From Afifella aestuarii (GTDB lineage: Bacteria > Pseudomonadota > Alphaproteobacteria > Rhizobiales > Afifellaceae), in assembly GCF_004023665.1 (NCBI RefSeq), contig NZ_SAUF01000001.1:1536501-1600500 (forward strand): 64,000 nt of DNA. Direction: 5' to 3'. Shown here in pieces: positions 10,378 to 19,809 of the stretch. The position numbers were made by a program, and so were the translations under genes. Under the pieces are notes generated by a model, which saw only the letters and a list, made by a program, of their open reading frames with translations, made no database searches and was not told the DNA's origin. Within the stretch, counting starts at the first letter, position 1; each line of letters begins with the position of its first letter.

Positions 10378-12786
10378 TCAGGTCGCCTCGACAAAACTGT
10401 CGACCACGCGCTTGCGGCCGGATTTTTCGAAGTCGATCGTGAGCTTGTTGCCGTCGATCGTGTGGATGGTGCCGTAGCCGAATTTCTGGTGGAAGACGCG
10501 CTCGCCGACCGAATAGCGGCTTTTGCCGCCGATCACCGACTTTGCAACGAGCTCTCCTTCGAGGGTCGTCGGCCCGCGGCCGGTGCGGTTTCTCGGATCG
10601 GCGCGATCGCGGTTCGACTTGGCGCGCTGCCATCCCGGCGTCCGATAGGCGGAATCGAACGGCTCCATCCGCTCGAAGCGTGAGCCGCCATAGCCGCCCG
10701 ACCCATAATGACCGGCGCCGCCATAACCGCCGTAGCTTGCGGGTTCGGCCACTTCGACGTGGTCTTCCGGCAGATCGTCGATGAAGCGCGAGGGCAGGGT
10801 GGACTGCCACAGGCCATGCACGCGGCGATTGCCGACGAACCATATGGTGGCGTGGCGGCGGGCGCGCGTGAGGCCGACATAAGCGAGGCGGCGTTCCTCT
10901 TCGAGGCCGGCCTTGCCGCTCTCGTCGAGGGCGCGTTGGTGCGGGAAGAGGCCTTCCTCCCAGCCGGGCAGATAGACGACGTCGAATTCGAGCCCTTTGG
11001 CCGAATGCAGCGTCATGATGGAGACGGCTTCTTCCGTCTCGCCACCCTCGGTGTCCATGACCAGCGAGACATGCTCCAGGAAGCCGCCGAGGGAATCGTA
11101 TTCACCGAGATTGTTGACGAGTTCCTTGAGGTTTTCGAGCCGGCCCGGAGCTTCCGGCGAGCGGTCGCGCTGCCACATCTCGATGTAGCCGGATTCCTCC
11201 AGGATGATTTCGGCGAGTTCCGGATGCGGCGTGTGTTCCAGCATCTCCGACCAGCGCGCAAAGTTACGAACCAGATCGCCGAGTGCCTGGCGCTGGCGCG
11301 GCTTGATCTCCTCGGTCGCCGCGAGCTCTCCGGCCGCCGCCAGAAGCGGGATGTCACGACTGCGCGCATGAGAGTGGATGAGCTGGATGGTGGCCGCGCC
11401 GAGGCCGCGCTTCGGCGTGTTGACGATGCGCTCGAAGGCGAGCCCGTCGGCCGGATTCTGCGTGACGCGCAGATAGGCGAGCGCATCGCGGATTTCCATG
11501 CGCTCGAAGAAGCGCGGGCCGCCGATGACACGATAGGGCAGGCCGAGCGTGACGAAGCGGTCTTCGAATTCGCGCATCTGGAAGGACGCCCGCACCAGGA
11601 TGGCGATCTCATTGAGAGAGATGCCCTGGCGCTGCTTTCGTTCAATGTCTTCGCCGATCGAGCGGGCCTCTTCGGAGGAATCCCAGCCGGAGGCGACGAG
11701 AACCGGCACGCCCATATCGTCGGTCGCTGGAAACAGTGTCTTACCGAGACGGCTCTCGTTCTGGGCGATGAGGCATGACGCGGCCGCGAGGATATGGCCT
11801 GTCGAACGGTAATTGCGCTCCAGGCGGATTACCTTGGCGCCGGGAAAATCGTGATCGAAGCGCAGGATGTTGGCGACTTCGGCGCCGCGCCAGCCATAGA
11901 TCGACTGATCGTCGTCACCCACGCAGCAGATATTGGCGCGCTCGCCTTCCGGACGCTGGGCGAGGAGGCGCAGCCAGAGATATTGTGCGACGTTGGTATC
12001 CTGATACTCGTCGACGAGAATGTAGCGAAAACGCTGCTGGAAGCTCTCGAGCACATCGGGATGCTCTCGGAAGAGCCGCACGCACTCCGTCAGAAGATCG
12101 CCGAAATCGACCGCATTCAGCGTCTTCAGACGCTCCTGATAGGCGGTGTAGAGCTCGCGCCCGCGCCCGTTGGCAAAAGCGTAAGCGTCGGAATCCGGAA
12201 TCTTGTCAGGCGACAAGCCGCGGTTCTTCCAGCCATCGATGAGATTGGCGAGCTGGCGGGCGGGCCAGCGCTTGTCGTCGAGACCGGCGGCCTGGATCAC
12301 CTGCTTCATCAGCCGGATCTGGTCATCGGTGTCGAGGATGGTGAAATCGGAGTGCAGGCCGACGAGTTCGCCGTGGCGGCGCAGGATCTTGACGCCGATC
12401 GAGTGAAAGGTGCCGAGCCACGGCATGCCTTCCGTCTGCTCACCGCCGATCAAGGCGCCGATCCGCACCTTCATCTCGCGTGCGGCCTTGTTGGTGAAGG
12501 TGACCGCGAGGATCTGCGAGGGAAAGGCGCGGCGCGAGGCGAGGATGTGGGCAATGCGTGTCGTCAGAACCCGCGTCTTACCGGTGCCAGCGCCGGCGAG
12601 CACCAGAAGCGGGCCTTCGGTCGTCTCCACCGCATCGCGCTGCTCGGGATTGAGGCCTTGCAGGTAGCGCGCGGGAGCGGAGACCTGCCCCGCCTGGGCG
12701 CGAGCAGCGATGCCACCCGGCCGCGGTGCGGGTGTTTGCGGGTCGAACAAGGGATCGTCGTGTCGGTCGGCGTTTGAATGGGTCAT
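10378..12786 (-). CDS. uvrD: UvrD/PcrA-family ATP-dependent DNA helicase
   Basis: This is a superfamily 1A 3'-5' helicase of 802 residues acting in nucleotide excision repair, mismatch repair or RecA removal. Walker A GAGTGKT is at 65-71. Walker B DEYQDTN, motif III GDDDQSIYGWRGA and the motif V/VI stretches TLHSAKGLEFDVVYLPG and EERRLAYVGLTRARR are all present. A glycine/tyrosine-rich linker (about 675-700) leads to a C-terminal Tudor-like domain (VGERVFHQKFGYGTIHTID), typical of UvrD/PcrA. A LexA-type SOS box lies about 85 bp upstream at 12870-12884, so DNA-damage induction is predicted. Confidence 0.95.
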   Translation of the reverse strand: MTHSNADRHDDPLFDPQTPAPRPGGIAARAQAGQVSAPARYLQGLNPEQRDAVETTEGPLLVLAGAGTGKTRVLTTRIAHILASRRAFPSQILAVTFTNKAAREMKVRIGALIGGEQTEGMPWLGTFHSIGVKILRRHGELVGLHSDFTILDTDDQIRLMKQVIQAAGLDDKRWPARQLANLIDGWKNRGLSPDKIPDSDAYAFANGRGRELYTAYQERLKTLNAVDFGDLLTECVRLFREHPDVLESFQQRFRYILVDEYQDTNVAQYLWLRLLAQRPEGERANICCVGDDDQSIYGWRGAEVANILRFDHDFPGAKVIRLERNYRSTGHILAAASCLIAQNESRLGKTLFPATDDMGVPVLVASGWDSSEEARSIGEDIERKQRQGISLNEIAILVRASFQMREFEDRFVTLGLPYRVIGGPRFFERMEIRDALAYLRVTQNPADGLAFERIVNTPKRGLGAATIQLIHSHARSRDIPLLAAAGELAATEEIKPRQRQALGDLVRNFARWSEMLEHTPHPELAEIILEESGYIEMWQRDRSPEAPGRLENLKELVNNLGEYDSLGGFLEHVSLVMDTEGGETEEAVSIMTLHSAKGLEFDVVYLPGWEEGLFPHQRALDESGKAGLEEERRLAYVGLTRARRHATIWFVGNRRVHGLWQSTLPSRFIDDLPEDHVEVAEPASYGGYGGAGHYGSGGYGGSRFERMEPFDSAYRTPGWQRAKSNRDRADPRNRTGRGPTTLEGELVAKSVIGGKSRYSVGERVFHQKFGYGTIHTIDGNKLTIDFEKSGRKRVVDSFVEAT

Positions 12787-12869
12787 CAGGTTTCGATTCG
12801 CTTAAGCCCAAGATAGGGCAACGATCCCTGTCTTGCGAGGCGATGGCCTGGCTGCGGGATTGTACTATT

Positions 12870-12884
12870 GTTCTTGTCTCGTTC
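12870..12884. promoter_or_regulatory. LexA (SOS) box GTTC-N7-GTTC upstream of uvrD
   Basis: The sequence GTTCTTGTCTCGTTC exactly fits the direct-repeat LexA operator of alphaproteobacteria (GTTC-N7-GTTC). It lies 84 bp upstream of the minus-strand helicase start. A second box of the same form sits before the RecD-like helicase gene at 45061-45075, which supports its being real. Confidence 0.7.
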
Positions 12885-13045
12885 TCTGCGTCTGCCGACC
12901 AAGTCGCAAGGGGGCTGTGCAAAAAAATGCGTGTTGCTTGCCGCAGCTCATGCTCATGATCGAACCGTGAGGATAGAGCCGACGAAACTTCCGAGCTTCT
13001 TCGTCGGCCCACCTCCTGCGAGGTTGAGGGCTTGGGGGGAAAGAC

Positions 13046-13519
13046 ATGCCTGTGGAACTCGAAGGGGGATGCTCCTGCAAGGAGGTGCGTTACCGGCTGA
13101 CATCGCGGCCGATGTTCGTGCATTGCTGTCATTGCCGGGACTGCCAGCGGGAGACGGGCAGCGCTTTCGTCCTCAACGCGCTCATCGAGCGCGACCGGAT
13201 CGAGCTTTTCAAGGCAGAGCCGGTCGTCGTGACGCTGCCGACGGCGAGCGGGCTTCCTCATGACGTCTATCGCTGCCCGAACTGCCAGATTGCGCTCTGG
13301 AGCGATTACGGACGCCGCGGACTCTTGAGCTTCCTGCGGGTCGGAACGCTCGATAATCCGCATGTGCTCGCGCCGGACGTTCATATCTATACGCGCTCGA
13401 AGGTCCCGTGGCTCGAATTGCCGGCGGATGTCCCGGCTTTTGAGGAATATTACGATCTCGAGGAGGTGTGGCCGACCGCCAGCCTGGCGCGCCGAGATGC
13501 GCTTCTCACGACAGCCTAG
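13046..13519 (+). CDS. GFA-family (CENP-V/Gfa) zinc protein
   Basis: This 157-residue protein shows the three cysteine groups of the GFA fold: GGCSCKEVRY near residue 10, CCHCRDCQRETGSAF near 33 and RCPNCQIALWS near 78. The namesake member was reported to accelerate formaldehyde-glutathione adduct formation, but most family members are uncharacterised, so the true activity is unknown. It is a single gene about 260 bp from the divergent uvrD gene and precedes the cupin gene by 58 bp. Confidence 0.88.
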   Translation: MPVELEGGCSCKEVRYRLTSRPMFVHCCHCRDCQRETGSAFVLNALIERDRIELFKAEPVVVTLPTASGLPHDVYRCPNCQIALWSDYGRRGLLSFLRVGTLDNPHVLAPDVHIYTRSKVPWLELPADVPAFEEYYDLEEVWPTASLARRDALLTTA

Positions 13520-13577
13520 CGAACTGATCTGCCTTCCTCTGCATTGGGATTGAGAAACCCAAGAGCGGAGACATCGC

Positions 13578-14237
13578 ATGGCAACGCACGATCTCGATCT
13601 CAGCGTCGCAGTCGAATCCTATGATTTTGAACCTTCGAGCGGCATTCCCAACAGCAAGCTGCCGACGCTCGTCTATCGCGGAGGTCTCGACGAGCCGGTC
13701 CGTATGGCCGGGGCGGCCGACACGATCCTGAAGCGGAATATGTGGCAGGGCGTGTGGGTCTGGTCGATCTATCCGTTCTGGCATTTCCACACCAAGGGGC
13801 ATGAAGTGCTCGCCTGCGTGTGCGGCTCGGCCCGCGTCGGGCTCGGCGGCGATGACGGCATCGAAACCGATATCAACGCTGGCGACGTGATCGTCATTCC
13901 CGCCGGCGTCGGCCACAAAAAGCTGTCGGCAACGGAGGATTTTTCGGTCGTCGGCGCTTATCCGCCGGGGCAGGAGGGCGACATCACCAAGCCCGAAGAG
14001 ATCGATTTCGAGGAGGCCAGGAAGAAGGCCGCAAGCGTGCCGCTTCCCGACACCGATCCGATCTATGGGCGGGAAGGTCCGCTCTTTCAGTATTGGAAAG
14101 GCGGTGCAGCGGAGATGGGCGCGGACGCCCCTGCGGAGCATGAAGAGCCCGCCGAAGGCGAGGAGGCGAGTCAGGCCTCCGAAACCGATGAAAAGACGCG
14201 CGACACCGACAAGTCCGGCGCGACCAGCGAGAAATAG
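13578..14237 (+). CDS. Cupin domain protein (YjlB-like)
   Basis: This 219-residue protein has one cupin barrel (about 55-135). Motif 1 resembles FWHFHTKGHEVLACVCGSA and motif 2 resembles GDVIVIPAGVGHKKL, with His residues placed to bind a metal. After the barrel comes an unusual acidic, low-complexity tail of about 40 residues (from ~180) rich in Glu, Ala and Ser. A sugar- or hydroxy-acid-related activity is possible but not supported specifically. The terminator-like hairpins at 14300-14353 follow it. Confidence 0.82.
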   Translation: MATHDLDLSVAVESYDFEPSSGIPNSKLPTLVYRGGLDEPVRMAGAADTILKRNMWQGVWVWSIYPFWHFHTKGHEVLACVCGSARVGLGGDDGIETDINAGDVIVIPAGVGHKKLSATEDFSVVGAYPPGQEGDITKPEEIDFEEARKKAASVPLPDTDPIYGREGPLFQYWKGGAAEMGADAPAEHEEPAEGEEASQASETDEKTRDTDKSGATSEK

Positions 14238-14299
14238 AACGAAGCTTGAGCGTCAGCCGTTTGGCGGGGCAACGCTCCGAAAAAAGCCGTGCTCAAAGA

Positions 14300-14353
14300 A
14301 GATGCCGCCCGCAGAGTGCGGACGGCATCTTTCAAACCCGAAGAGGGTTTTTT
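14300..14353. terminator. Paired terminator hairpins between cupin and PRC-barrel genes
   Basis: A nearly perfect 13-bp stem (AGATGCCGCCCGC with GCGGACGGCATCT, one mismatch) is followed at once by AAACCC-GAAGA-GGGTTT and a T run. It lies between convergent genes and probably terminates both. Confidence 0.7.
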
Positions 14354-14356
14354 GGC

Positions 14357-14995
14357 TTAGTTCGACTGGGCCGGTTCGCCGGTCGCCGGGGCACCGCCCG
14401 TGCTGGTGCCCATGCCGCCGCTCTCAGTCTGCGACTGCTGGGCCGCGGCATCAGCCTGCGCCTTCTGGTCGTCGAGGTCGACGAAGTCAGGAGCGGCTTC
14501 AAGCGCCTCCTTCGAGCCGTCGATCACGAGGTGCAGGTCGCCATCTTCATCGGTCTGCACGTCGATTTCACTGAACTTGATCGCGACATCTTTCTCACCG
14601 ATGCCGAGGAAGCCGCCAACGCCGATGATCGCGCCGTCAACTCCGCCGTCCTTCGTGAAGAGGAGGTCGTTGATGTCGCCCACCGCCTCGTCGCTCTGAT
14701 TGTAGACCGTTTGGCCGATATAGCTGCTCGCCTGGATCTGGTCTTCGCTCTGCTCGGTGAGGAAGACGGACGAGTCCATCGGCTTTGCGGGAGCTTCAGC
14801 GGTCTCGCCGGCCGGCGCGCTCATGCTGTCGTTCGGCTGCGCTTCCATCTCGCCAGCAGGCGCCTTGTCCTGGCTTGCCGGCTGTTCCGCCATCGGCTGG
14901 TTGGTGGTGTCAGTGTCATTCGACTGCGCCATCGCGCCGGTCACCATCATCGCCGAGATGGCCGTCGTTGCCAGAAGCTTCTTCAACATTCTCAC
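14357..14995 (-). CDS. Exported PRC-barrel domain protein
   Basis: This 212-residue protein has a clear Sec signal peptide (MLKKLLATTAISAMMVTGAMAQS). A disordered stretch rich in Gln, Asp, Pro and Ala follows, and then a PRC-barrel domain (about 90-165) with the typical pattern IGQTVYNQSDEAVGDINDLLF and IGVGGFLGIGEKDVAI. Periplasmic PRC-barrel proteins of this layout are common in Hyphomicrobiales and often respond to stress, but no ligand is known. The C-terminal tail is again Gln/Ser/Gly-rich. It is preceded by a 367-bp non-coding region shared with the divergent ClC gene. Confidence 0.88.
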   Translation of the reverse strand: MRMLKKLLATTAISAMMVTGAMAQSNDTDTTNQPMAEQPASQDKAPAGEMEAQPNDSMSAPAGETAEAPAKPMDSSVFLTEQSEDQIQASSYIGQTVYNQSDEAVGDINDLLFTKDGGVDGAIIGVGGFLGIGEKDVAIKFSEIDVQTDEDGDLHLVIDGSKEALEAAPDFVDLDDQKAQADAAAQQSQTESGGMGTSTGGAPATGEPAQSN

Positions 14996-15362
14996 TCTCC
15001 CTTTTGGGGGCTTGCCTGGGTGGCGGCTTGCCCCGTGTGTGTAGTGGGATGGGAATGCCGTGACGGCTAAAGGGTTCGTTCAAATAACGTTGCGAAAGCC
15101 GCACAAAATGTGATCGCTATTTCAGGAACCATTTTGGCACCGCCTCTCACTGTCCGGCCGCTTGACCTCCGCTCCGCTGAGGCGGGACATGCCGGAAGAT
15201 ATAGGTCTGCGCTCTGGTCCGCGGACTGATCGCTGTGGCAACGTGCAAACGATGGCGCATGGGAGAAGGCCGGTTCGCAGCCTTGACCTTGCAGCTTGCT
15301 TGGGTGCAGGAGACGGGGGCTTCCCGGTGCCCGCGACAGATTAACCTCTTGTTCTTCTCAGT
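14996..15362. other. Intergenic region between divergent PRC-barrel and ClC genes
   Basis: About 367 bp without a convincing gene. Both flanking genes start outward from it, so it should hold two promoters. I see no clear repeat, riboswitch or EcfG-type (GGAAC-N16/17-CGTT) promoter in it. Confidence 0.5.
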
Positions 15363-17246
15363 GTGACGCTCCGTTCGGAAGCGGCACCCGAGATGGAAAG
15401 AAGCGAGATCGTGACCGACACTTCGGCCGAGGCGAAGCCGACAAATTCAGCGCCAGTTTCCGCGTCCGGTGCGGAAGAAGAGAGCCAGGAGCGTGTCTTG
15501 AGCGCTCCCGCATTGTGTGTGGTCGCGTTCACAATCGGTGTGGTGGCTGCCGTCGGCGCCGTGCTTTTTCGCTACATGATCGCCTTCGTCCACAATCTGG
15601 CTTTCAACGGGCGTATCAGCTTCTTTTATGACGCCAACCATTTCGAGGCGGCGAGCGTCTGGGGCCCGTTCGTTATTCTCGCGCCGATCATCGGCGGCCT
15701 CATCGTCGTCTTTTTGGTGAAGACGTTTGCGCCGGAGGCCAAGGGTCACGGCGTTCCGGAAGTGATGTACGCCGTCTACCACAACAACGGGAATGTGCGC
15801 GGCGTCGTGGCGATCGTGAAATCGATCGCTTCCGCCATCTCCATCGGCAGCGGCGCTTCGGTCGGCCGCGAAGGGCCGATCATTCAGATTGGCGCGTCCT
15901 TCGGCTCGACGATTGCGCGGACGTTGAAGCTGCCGCGCTGGCAGAAGATCACGATGCTCGCCGCCGGCGCCGGGGCCGGCATCGCGGCCACGTTCAACAC
16001 GCCCCTTGGCGGCGTGCTCTTTGCCGTCGAACTCCTGCTGCCGGAGGTGAGCGGGCGCACCTTTCTGCCGGTCGTCGTGGCGACTGCGACGGCAACCTAT
16101 ATCGGCCGGATCGCGCTCGGTCTCGATCCGGCATTCTTCGTGCCGCTTTCGGCCGTCGATCCCCAGCATGCGATCAATCTCGCCGAGCTCGTCGGTTTTG
16201 CGGTTCTCGGTCTCCTTGCGGGCGTCGCCTCCTGGGCGTTCATCCGCTTCCTCGCCTTCTGCGAGGATTTCTTTCCGAAGCTGCCGGGCAACGATTACAC
16301 GCGCAACATCATCGGCATGACGCTGATCGGGCTGCTCGCCTACGGCTTTTTTGTCACCACGGGGCAGTACCACACGGCCGGCGTCGGCTATGCCACGATC
16401 CAGTCGATCGTGAGCGAGAGCAATTACAGCTACACACTCTTCCTTCTCGTCGCCCTGTTGATCGGCAAGCTGGTGGCGACGAGCGTCAGCCTCGGCGCGG
16501 GCGCCTCCGGCGGCGTCTTTTCTCCGTCTCTCTTCATCGGGGCGACGCTCGGCGGCGCCGTCGGCGCGCTCGGTGCGTGGCTCTTCCCGGGCGAGGGCTT
16601 CAACATGGCGGAATTCGCCGTCGTCGGCATGGGCGCACTCGTGGGCGGTGCGACCGGCGCCTCGATGACGGCGATCGTCATGATCTTCGAAATGACGCGC
16701 GACTATAATGTGATCGTCCCGCTGGTCCTGGCGGTGGCGCTGTCGGTCGGCGTGCGGCGCTGGTTCATTGCGGCCGACATTTACACGATCAAGCTGCGCA
16801 ATCGCGGCCGTCCGATTCCGTCGGTGCGGCACACCAATATGTATCTGGTGCAGCAGGCGCGCGATCTGATGAACCGCAATTTCGTCGTCCTGCCTGCGGC
16901 GACAAGCGTGCGGGATGCGATCAAGCTCGTCGGCGAGGAGGGACAGCGCAGGCATGTGGTCGTCAGCGAGGATGGCCGTATCGTCGGGTATGCTCGCTTC
17001 GGCTCGGTGCTCTATGCACCGTCGATCCGAGCCGATCAGACGCTCGCCGACATCATCTCCGACGATTTCGTCGTCGCGCCGGAAAACAACATTCTCAATT
17101 CCATCATCACGCGCATGAACCGGCGTGCGCGCTCCTTCGCGATCGTGGTGCGGGCCGGCGTGGTGGTGCCGCGTCCGGAGGATGTCGTGGGCATCATCGA
17201 TTCCCCGGAGATCGCCGGGGCGGTCATCCGCAACCACTATTCCTGA
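15363..17246 (+). CDS. ClC-family chloride channel or H+/Cl- antiporter with CBS domains
   Basis: This is a 627-residue inner-membrane ClC protein. Selectivity-filter motifs are visible: GSGASVGREGPIIQIG (about 162-177) and LGAGASGGVFSPSLFIGA (about 380), along with roughly 14-18 membrane helices. Two CBS-like regions occupy the C-terminus from about 495 (AGYARFGSVLY..., VVAPENNILNS...), a likely nucleotide-sensing module. The start is uncertain: GTG 15363 and ATG 15393 both lack a strong ribosome-binding site. The variable first ~45 residues are Glu/Ser/Ala-rich. Whether it is a channel or an exchanger is not decided here. Confidence 0.92.
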   Translation: MTLRSEAAPEMERSEIVTDTSAEAKPTNSAPVSASGAEEESQERVLSAPALCVVAFTIGVVAAVGAVLFRYMIAFVHNLAFNGRISFFYDANHFEAASVWGPFVILAPIIGGLIVVFLVKTFAPEAKGHGVPEVMYAVYHNNGNVRGVVAIVKSIASAISIGSGASVGREGPIIQIGASFGSTIARTLKLPRWQKITMLAAGAGAGIAATFNTPLGGVLFAVELLLPEVSGRTFLPVVVATATATYIGRIALGLDPAFFVPLSAVDPQHAINLAELVGFAVLGLLAGVASWAFIRFLAFCEDFFPKLPGNDYTRNIIGMTLIGLLAYGFFVTTGQYHTAGVGYATIQSIVSESNYSYTLFLLVALLIGKLVATSVSLGAGASGGVFSPSLFIGATLGGAVGALGAWLFPGEGFNMAEFAVVGMGALVGGATGASMTAIVMIFEMTRDYNVIVPLVLAVALSVGVRRWFIAADIYTIKLRNRGRPIPSVRHTNMYLVQQARDLMNRNFVVLPAATSVRDAIKLVGEEGQRRHVVVSEDGRIVGYARFGSVLYAPSIRADQTLADIISDDFVVAPENNILNSIITRMNRRARSFAIVVRAGVVVPRPEDVVGIIDSPEIAGAVIRNHYS

Positions 17247-17364
17247 CGATGGAGCGATCCGGTCATCTGACCGTGATCTGAGAGTGTGTTCGTCGGCGTG
17301 ATCCGGCGAACCCCTTACGCCAGATGGAAGATATCGCGTAACGTTCCAGGCGGAGGATCGCGCG

Positions 17365-17778
17365 ATGACCCATGCTTTTGGCCGCCTAGTCGACCACATC
17401 CATTTGCGGGTTTCAAATGTCGAGCGGAGCAAGCGGTTCTATCGCGCCGTCTTCGAGAGCCTCGGAAACCTCGATCTATTTCATGATGCCGGCGACCATT
17501 TTTACGCTGATGAGCTCTATTTCGATGCGGCGACCGATTACGTGTCGCGGGTTCACCTGGCCTTTCAGGCGCGGTCTCAGGACGCGGTCGACCGCTTCTA
17601 TCGCGACGCGATCGCGGCCGGCGGCACCGGCAATGGCGCTCCCGGCTGGCGCGATTATCACGATCGGTATTACTCGGCCTTCGTTCTCGACCCGGACGGC
17701 AACAACATCGAGGCGCTTTGTGAGGAGCCGACGGAACGCTCCGCCGCGGCCGTTTTCGTCAGCGACGGTCGAGGGTGA
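17365..17778 (+). CDS. VOC-family (glyoxalase/dioxygenase fold) protein
   Basis: This 137-residue protein has the vicinal-oxygen-chelate pattern LVDHIHLRVSNVERSKRFYRAVFESLG at the N-terminus and YSAFVLDPDGNNIEALCE near residue 110. The conserved His and Glu are placed as metal ligands. The GGAGG eight bases before ATG 17365 fixes the start. The substrate is unknown. Its last 20 bases overlap the end of the convergent thioesterase gene. Confidence 0.88.
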   Translation: MTHAFGRLVDHIHLRVSNVERSKRFYRAVFESLGNLDLFHDAGDHFYADELYFDAATDYVSRVHLAFQARSQDAVDRFYRDAIAAGGTGNGAPGWRDYHDRYYSAFVLDPDGNNIEALCEEPTERSAAAVFVSDGRG

Positions 17779-18247
17779 TCGCCGCGCCCGCGCTCTCCGG
17801 CCAGGGGAGTTTCTGATGGGCCTCAAACGTGGCTTCGATGTTGTCGCGAATGTGCGGCGGGAAGGCGGCGGCTCGGCGTGCGGCCATGTCCACATGCAGA
17901 TGCAGCTGTTCGCAGGTCGCGGCAAGGAACCCGTCCTCGGCGTGGCGGAGCTCCATGTAACTGCGCAACCTTTTGTCGTCGGCCGACAAGAGTTGCCAGG
18001 TGGCCGCCACCTTTGCGCCGGCTTTCAGTTCGCGCAGATAGCGTACATGCATTTCGACCGCGAAGAAGGAAGCGTCATGAGCCTGCCGGTAATCGGGGCC
18101 GAGGCCGAGAGCTTCGAAGGCTTCGTCGATGCCGCGGTCGAAAAGCAGGACGTAATACGCGACATTCATATGGCCGTTGTAATCGATCCAGGCGTCCTCG
18201 ACGGTCTGTGTCGTCGCCTGGAACGGAGCCTCAATTGTCCTGGACAT
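17759..18247 (-). CDS. Hotdog-fold acyl-CoA thioesterase
   Basis: This 162-residue protein has the 4-hydroxybenzoyl-CoA thioesterase-type hotdog signature DYNGHMNVAYYVLLFDRG with catalytic-region Asp and Asn/His near residues 22-28, followed by EMHVRYLRELKAGAKV. Relatives with this pattern include betainyl-CoA thioesterases of carnitine degradation. No other carnitine genes are nearby, so the substrate stays open. It converges on, and slightly overlaps, the VOC gene. Confidence 0.85.
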   Translation of the reverse strand: MSRTIEAPFQATTQTVEDAWIDYNGHMNVAYYVLLFDRGIDEAFEALGLGPDYRQAHDASFFAVEMHVRYLRELKAGAKVAATWQLLSADDKRLRSYMELRHAEDGFLAATCEQLHLHVDMAARRAAAFPPHIRDNIEATFEAHQKLPWPESAGAAITLDRR

Positions 18248-18359
18248 AAGCCACCTTTTTTCGCATTGCAGGGGATAGTCGCGCCGCCCGAGAGCCAGCG
18301 CGGCGACTTGTTATGCTTTCAACAAGCTTGAGGATTTGCTCCGGCATCGGGAGCCGAAT

Positions 18360-19763
18360 ATGGCCATCGCAGACGCGCTTTCTCGCAACGAAGACGGTAT
18401 TGCTACCGCGCTCGGTATTCTCGCACAGCGTTTCGGGGAGCGCTTTTCCACCTCCGCCGCGGTTCGTGAGCAGCACGGCCACACCACGACGTGGATCACC
18501 AATCAGCCCCCCGACGGCGTGGTCTTCGTGCATTCCACCGAAGAAGTCGCCGAAGTGGTGCGCGTCTGCGCCGAGCACCATGTGCCGATCATCCCGTTCG
18601 GCACCGGATCGTCTCTCGAAGGCCATCTCAACGCCCCGGCGGGCGGCGTCTCGATCGACCTCTCCGCGATGAACCGGATCCTTGCCGTGCATCCCGAAGA
18701 TCTCGACTGCGTCGTCGAGCCAGGCGTCACGCGCAAGCAGTTGAACGAGCATCTGCGCGATACTGGGCTTTTCTTCCCGATCGATCCGGGGGCGGATGCA
18801 AGCCTCGGCGGCATGGCCTCGACGCGCGCCTCCGGCACCAATGCGGTCCGTTACGGTACCATGAAGGACAATGTCCTCAACCTCACGGCGGTCATGCCGG
18901 ATGGTGCAATCGTGCGCACGGCGCAGCGGGCCAAGAAGACCTCGGCCGGTTATGATCTCACCCGGCTTCTGGTGGGGGCGGAGGGCACGCTCGGCGTCAT
19001 CACGGAATTGACGTTGCGGCTGCAGGGAATCCCCGAGGCGATCTCGGCCGGCGTGTGCAGCTTTCCGGATGTGGAATCTGCCTGCAACACCGTCATCGCC
19101 ACCATCCAAAGCGGCATCCCGATGGCGCGGATCGAGCTCCTTGATACGCTGCAGATGCGGGCGTGCAATGCCTATTCCAAGCTCGATTACCCCGAGGCGC
19201 CGACGCTCTTCCTGGAATTCCACGGAACCACGGCCGGTGTGAAGGAGCAGGCGGAGCTCTTTGGCGACATCGCGGAGGAATTCGGCGGTGGAAATTTCTC
19301 CTGGACGACGCGCCAGGAGGACAGAGCCAAGCTCTGGCAGGCACGTCACGACGCCTATTGGGCGGCGATCTCGCTGCGTCCGGGGACAAAGGCCTTTGCA
19401 ACGGACGCCTGCGTTCCGCTTTCGAGGCTGGCCGATTGCGTGCGCGGCACGATGGACGACATCGCCGAACTCGGACTCATCGCGCCCATCGTCGGCCATG
19501 TCGGCGACGGCAATTTCCATGTTTCGGCGCTGATCGACATGGACGATCCGGCGGAACTCGAAAAGGCGCAGCAGCTTTCGGCGCGCATCAGTGCCCGAGC
19601 GATCGGGATGGATGGAACATGCACCGGTGAACACGGGATCGGTCAGGGCAAGCGCGCTTATCTGGAGCAGGAGCTCGGCCCCGCTCTCGATGTCATGCGT
19701 GCCGTCAAACGCGCGATCGATCCGCAGAACATCATGAATCCGGGTAAGATCATCCGTCTGTAG
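18360..19763 (+). CDS. FAD-linked oxidase, D-lactate dehydrogenase / GlcD type
   Basis: This 467-residue flavoprotein belongs to the VAO/PCMH family and is predicted to oxidise a 2-hydroxy acid such as D-lactate and pass electrons to a quinone or cytochrome. FAD-binding motifs are PIIPFGTGSSLEGH (about 73) and DPGADASLGGMASTRASGTNAVRYG (about 140-165). The C-terminal substrate domain ends with GHVGDGNFHVSALID and GEHGIGQGKRAYLE, the metal/flavin-region signature of this group. ATG 18360 gives the expected N-terminus; an in-frame TTG at 18336 is less likely. The AsmA-type gene follows 46 bp downstream. Confidence 0.92.
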   Translation: MAIADALSRNEDGIATALGILAQRFGERFSTSAAVREQHGHTTTWITNQPPDGVVFVHSTEEVAEVVRVCAEHHVPIIPFGTGSSLEGHLNAPAGGVSIDLSAMNRILAVHPEDLDCVVEPGVTRKQLNEHLRDTGLFFPIDPGADASLGGMASTRASGTNAVRYGTMKDNVLNLTAVMPDGAIVRTAQRAKKTSAGYDLTRLLVGAEGTLGVITELTLRLQGIPEAISAGVCSFPDVESACNTVIATIQSGIPMARIELLDTLQMRACNAYSKLDYPEAPTLFLEFHGTTAGVKEQAELFGDIAEEFGGGNFSWTTRQEDRAKLWQARHDAYWAAISLRPGTKAFATDACVPLSRLADCVRGTMDDIAELGLIAPIVGHVGDGNFHVSALIDMDDPAELEKAQQLSARISARAIGMDGTCTGEHGIGQGKRAYLEQELGPALDVMRAVKRAIDPQNIMNPGKIIRL

Positions 19764-19809
19764 GTCGGATCGAGACCGTCGCGGAGACGGGCGGAGAGGG
19801 AGAGTTGTT

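Noticed and set aside
15447-17432. 661-codon minus-strand frame opposite the ClC gene
   Set aside because: Asp/Arg/His-rich shadow composition; the plus strand encodes an intact ClC protein.
18231-19634. 467-codon minus-strand frame opposite the D-lactate dehydrogenase-like gene
   Set aside because: Shadow of a real gene on the other strand; no recognisable domain.
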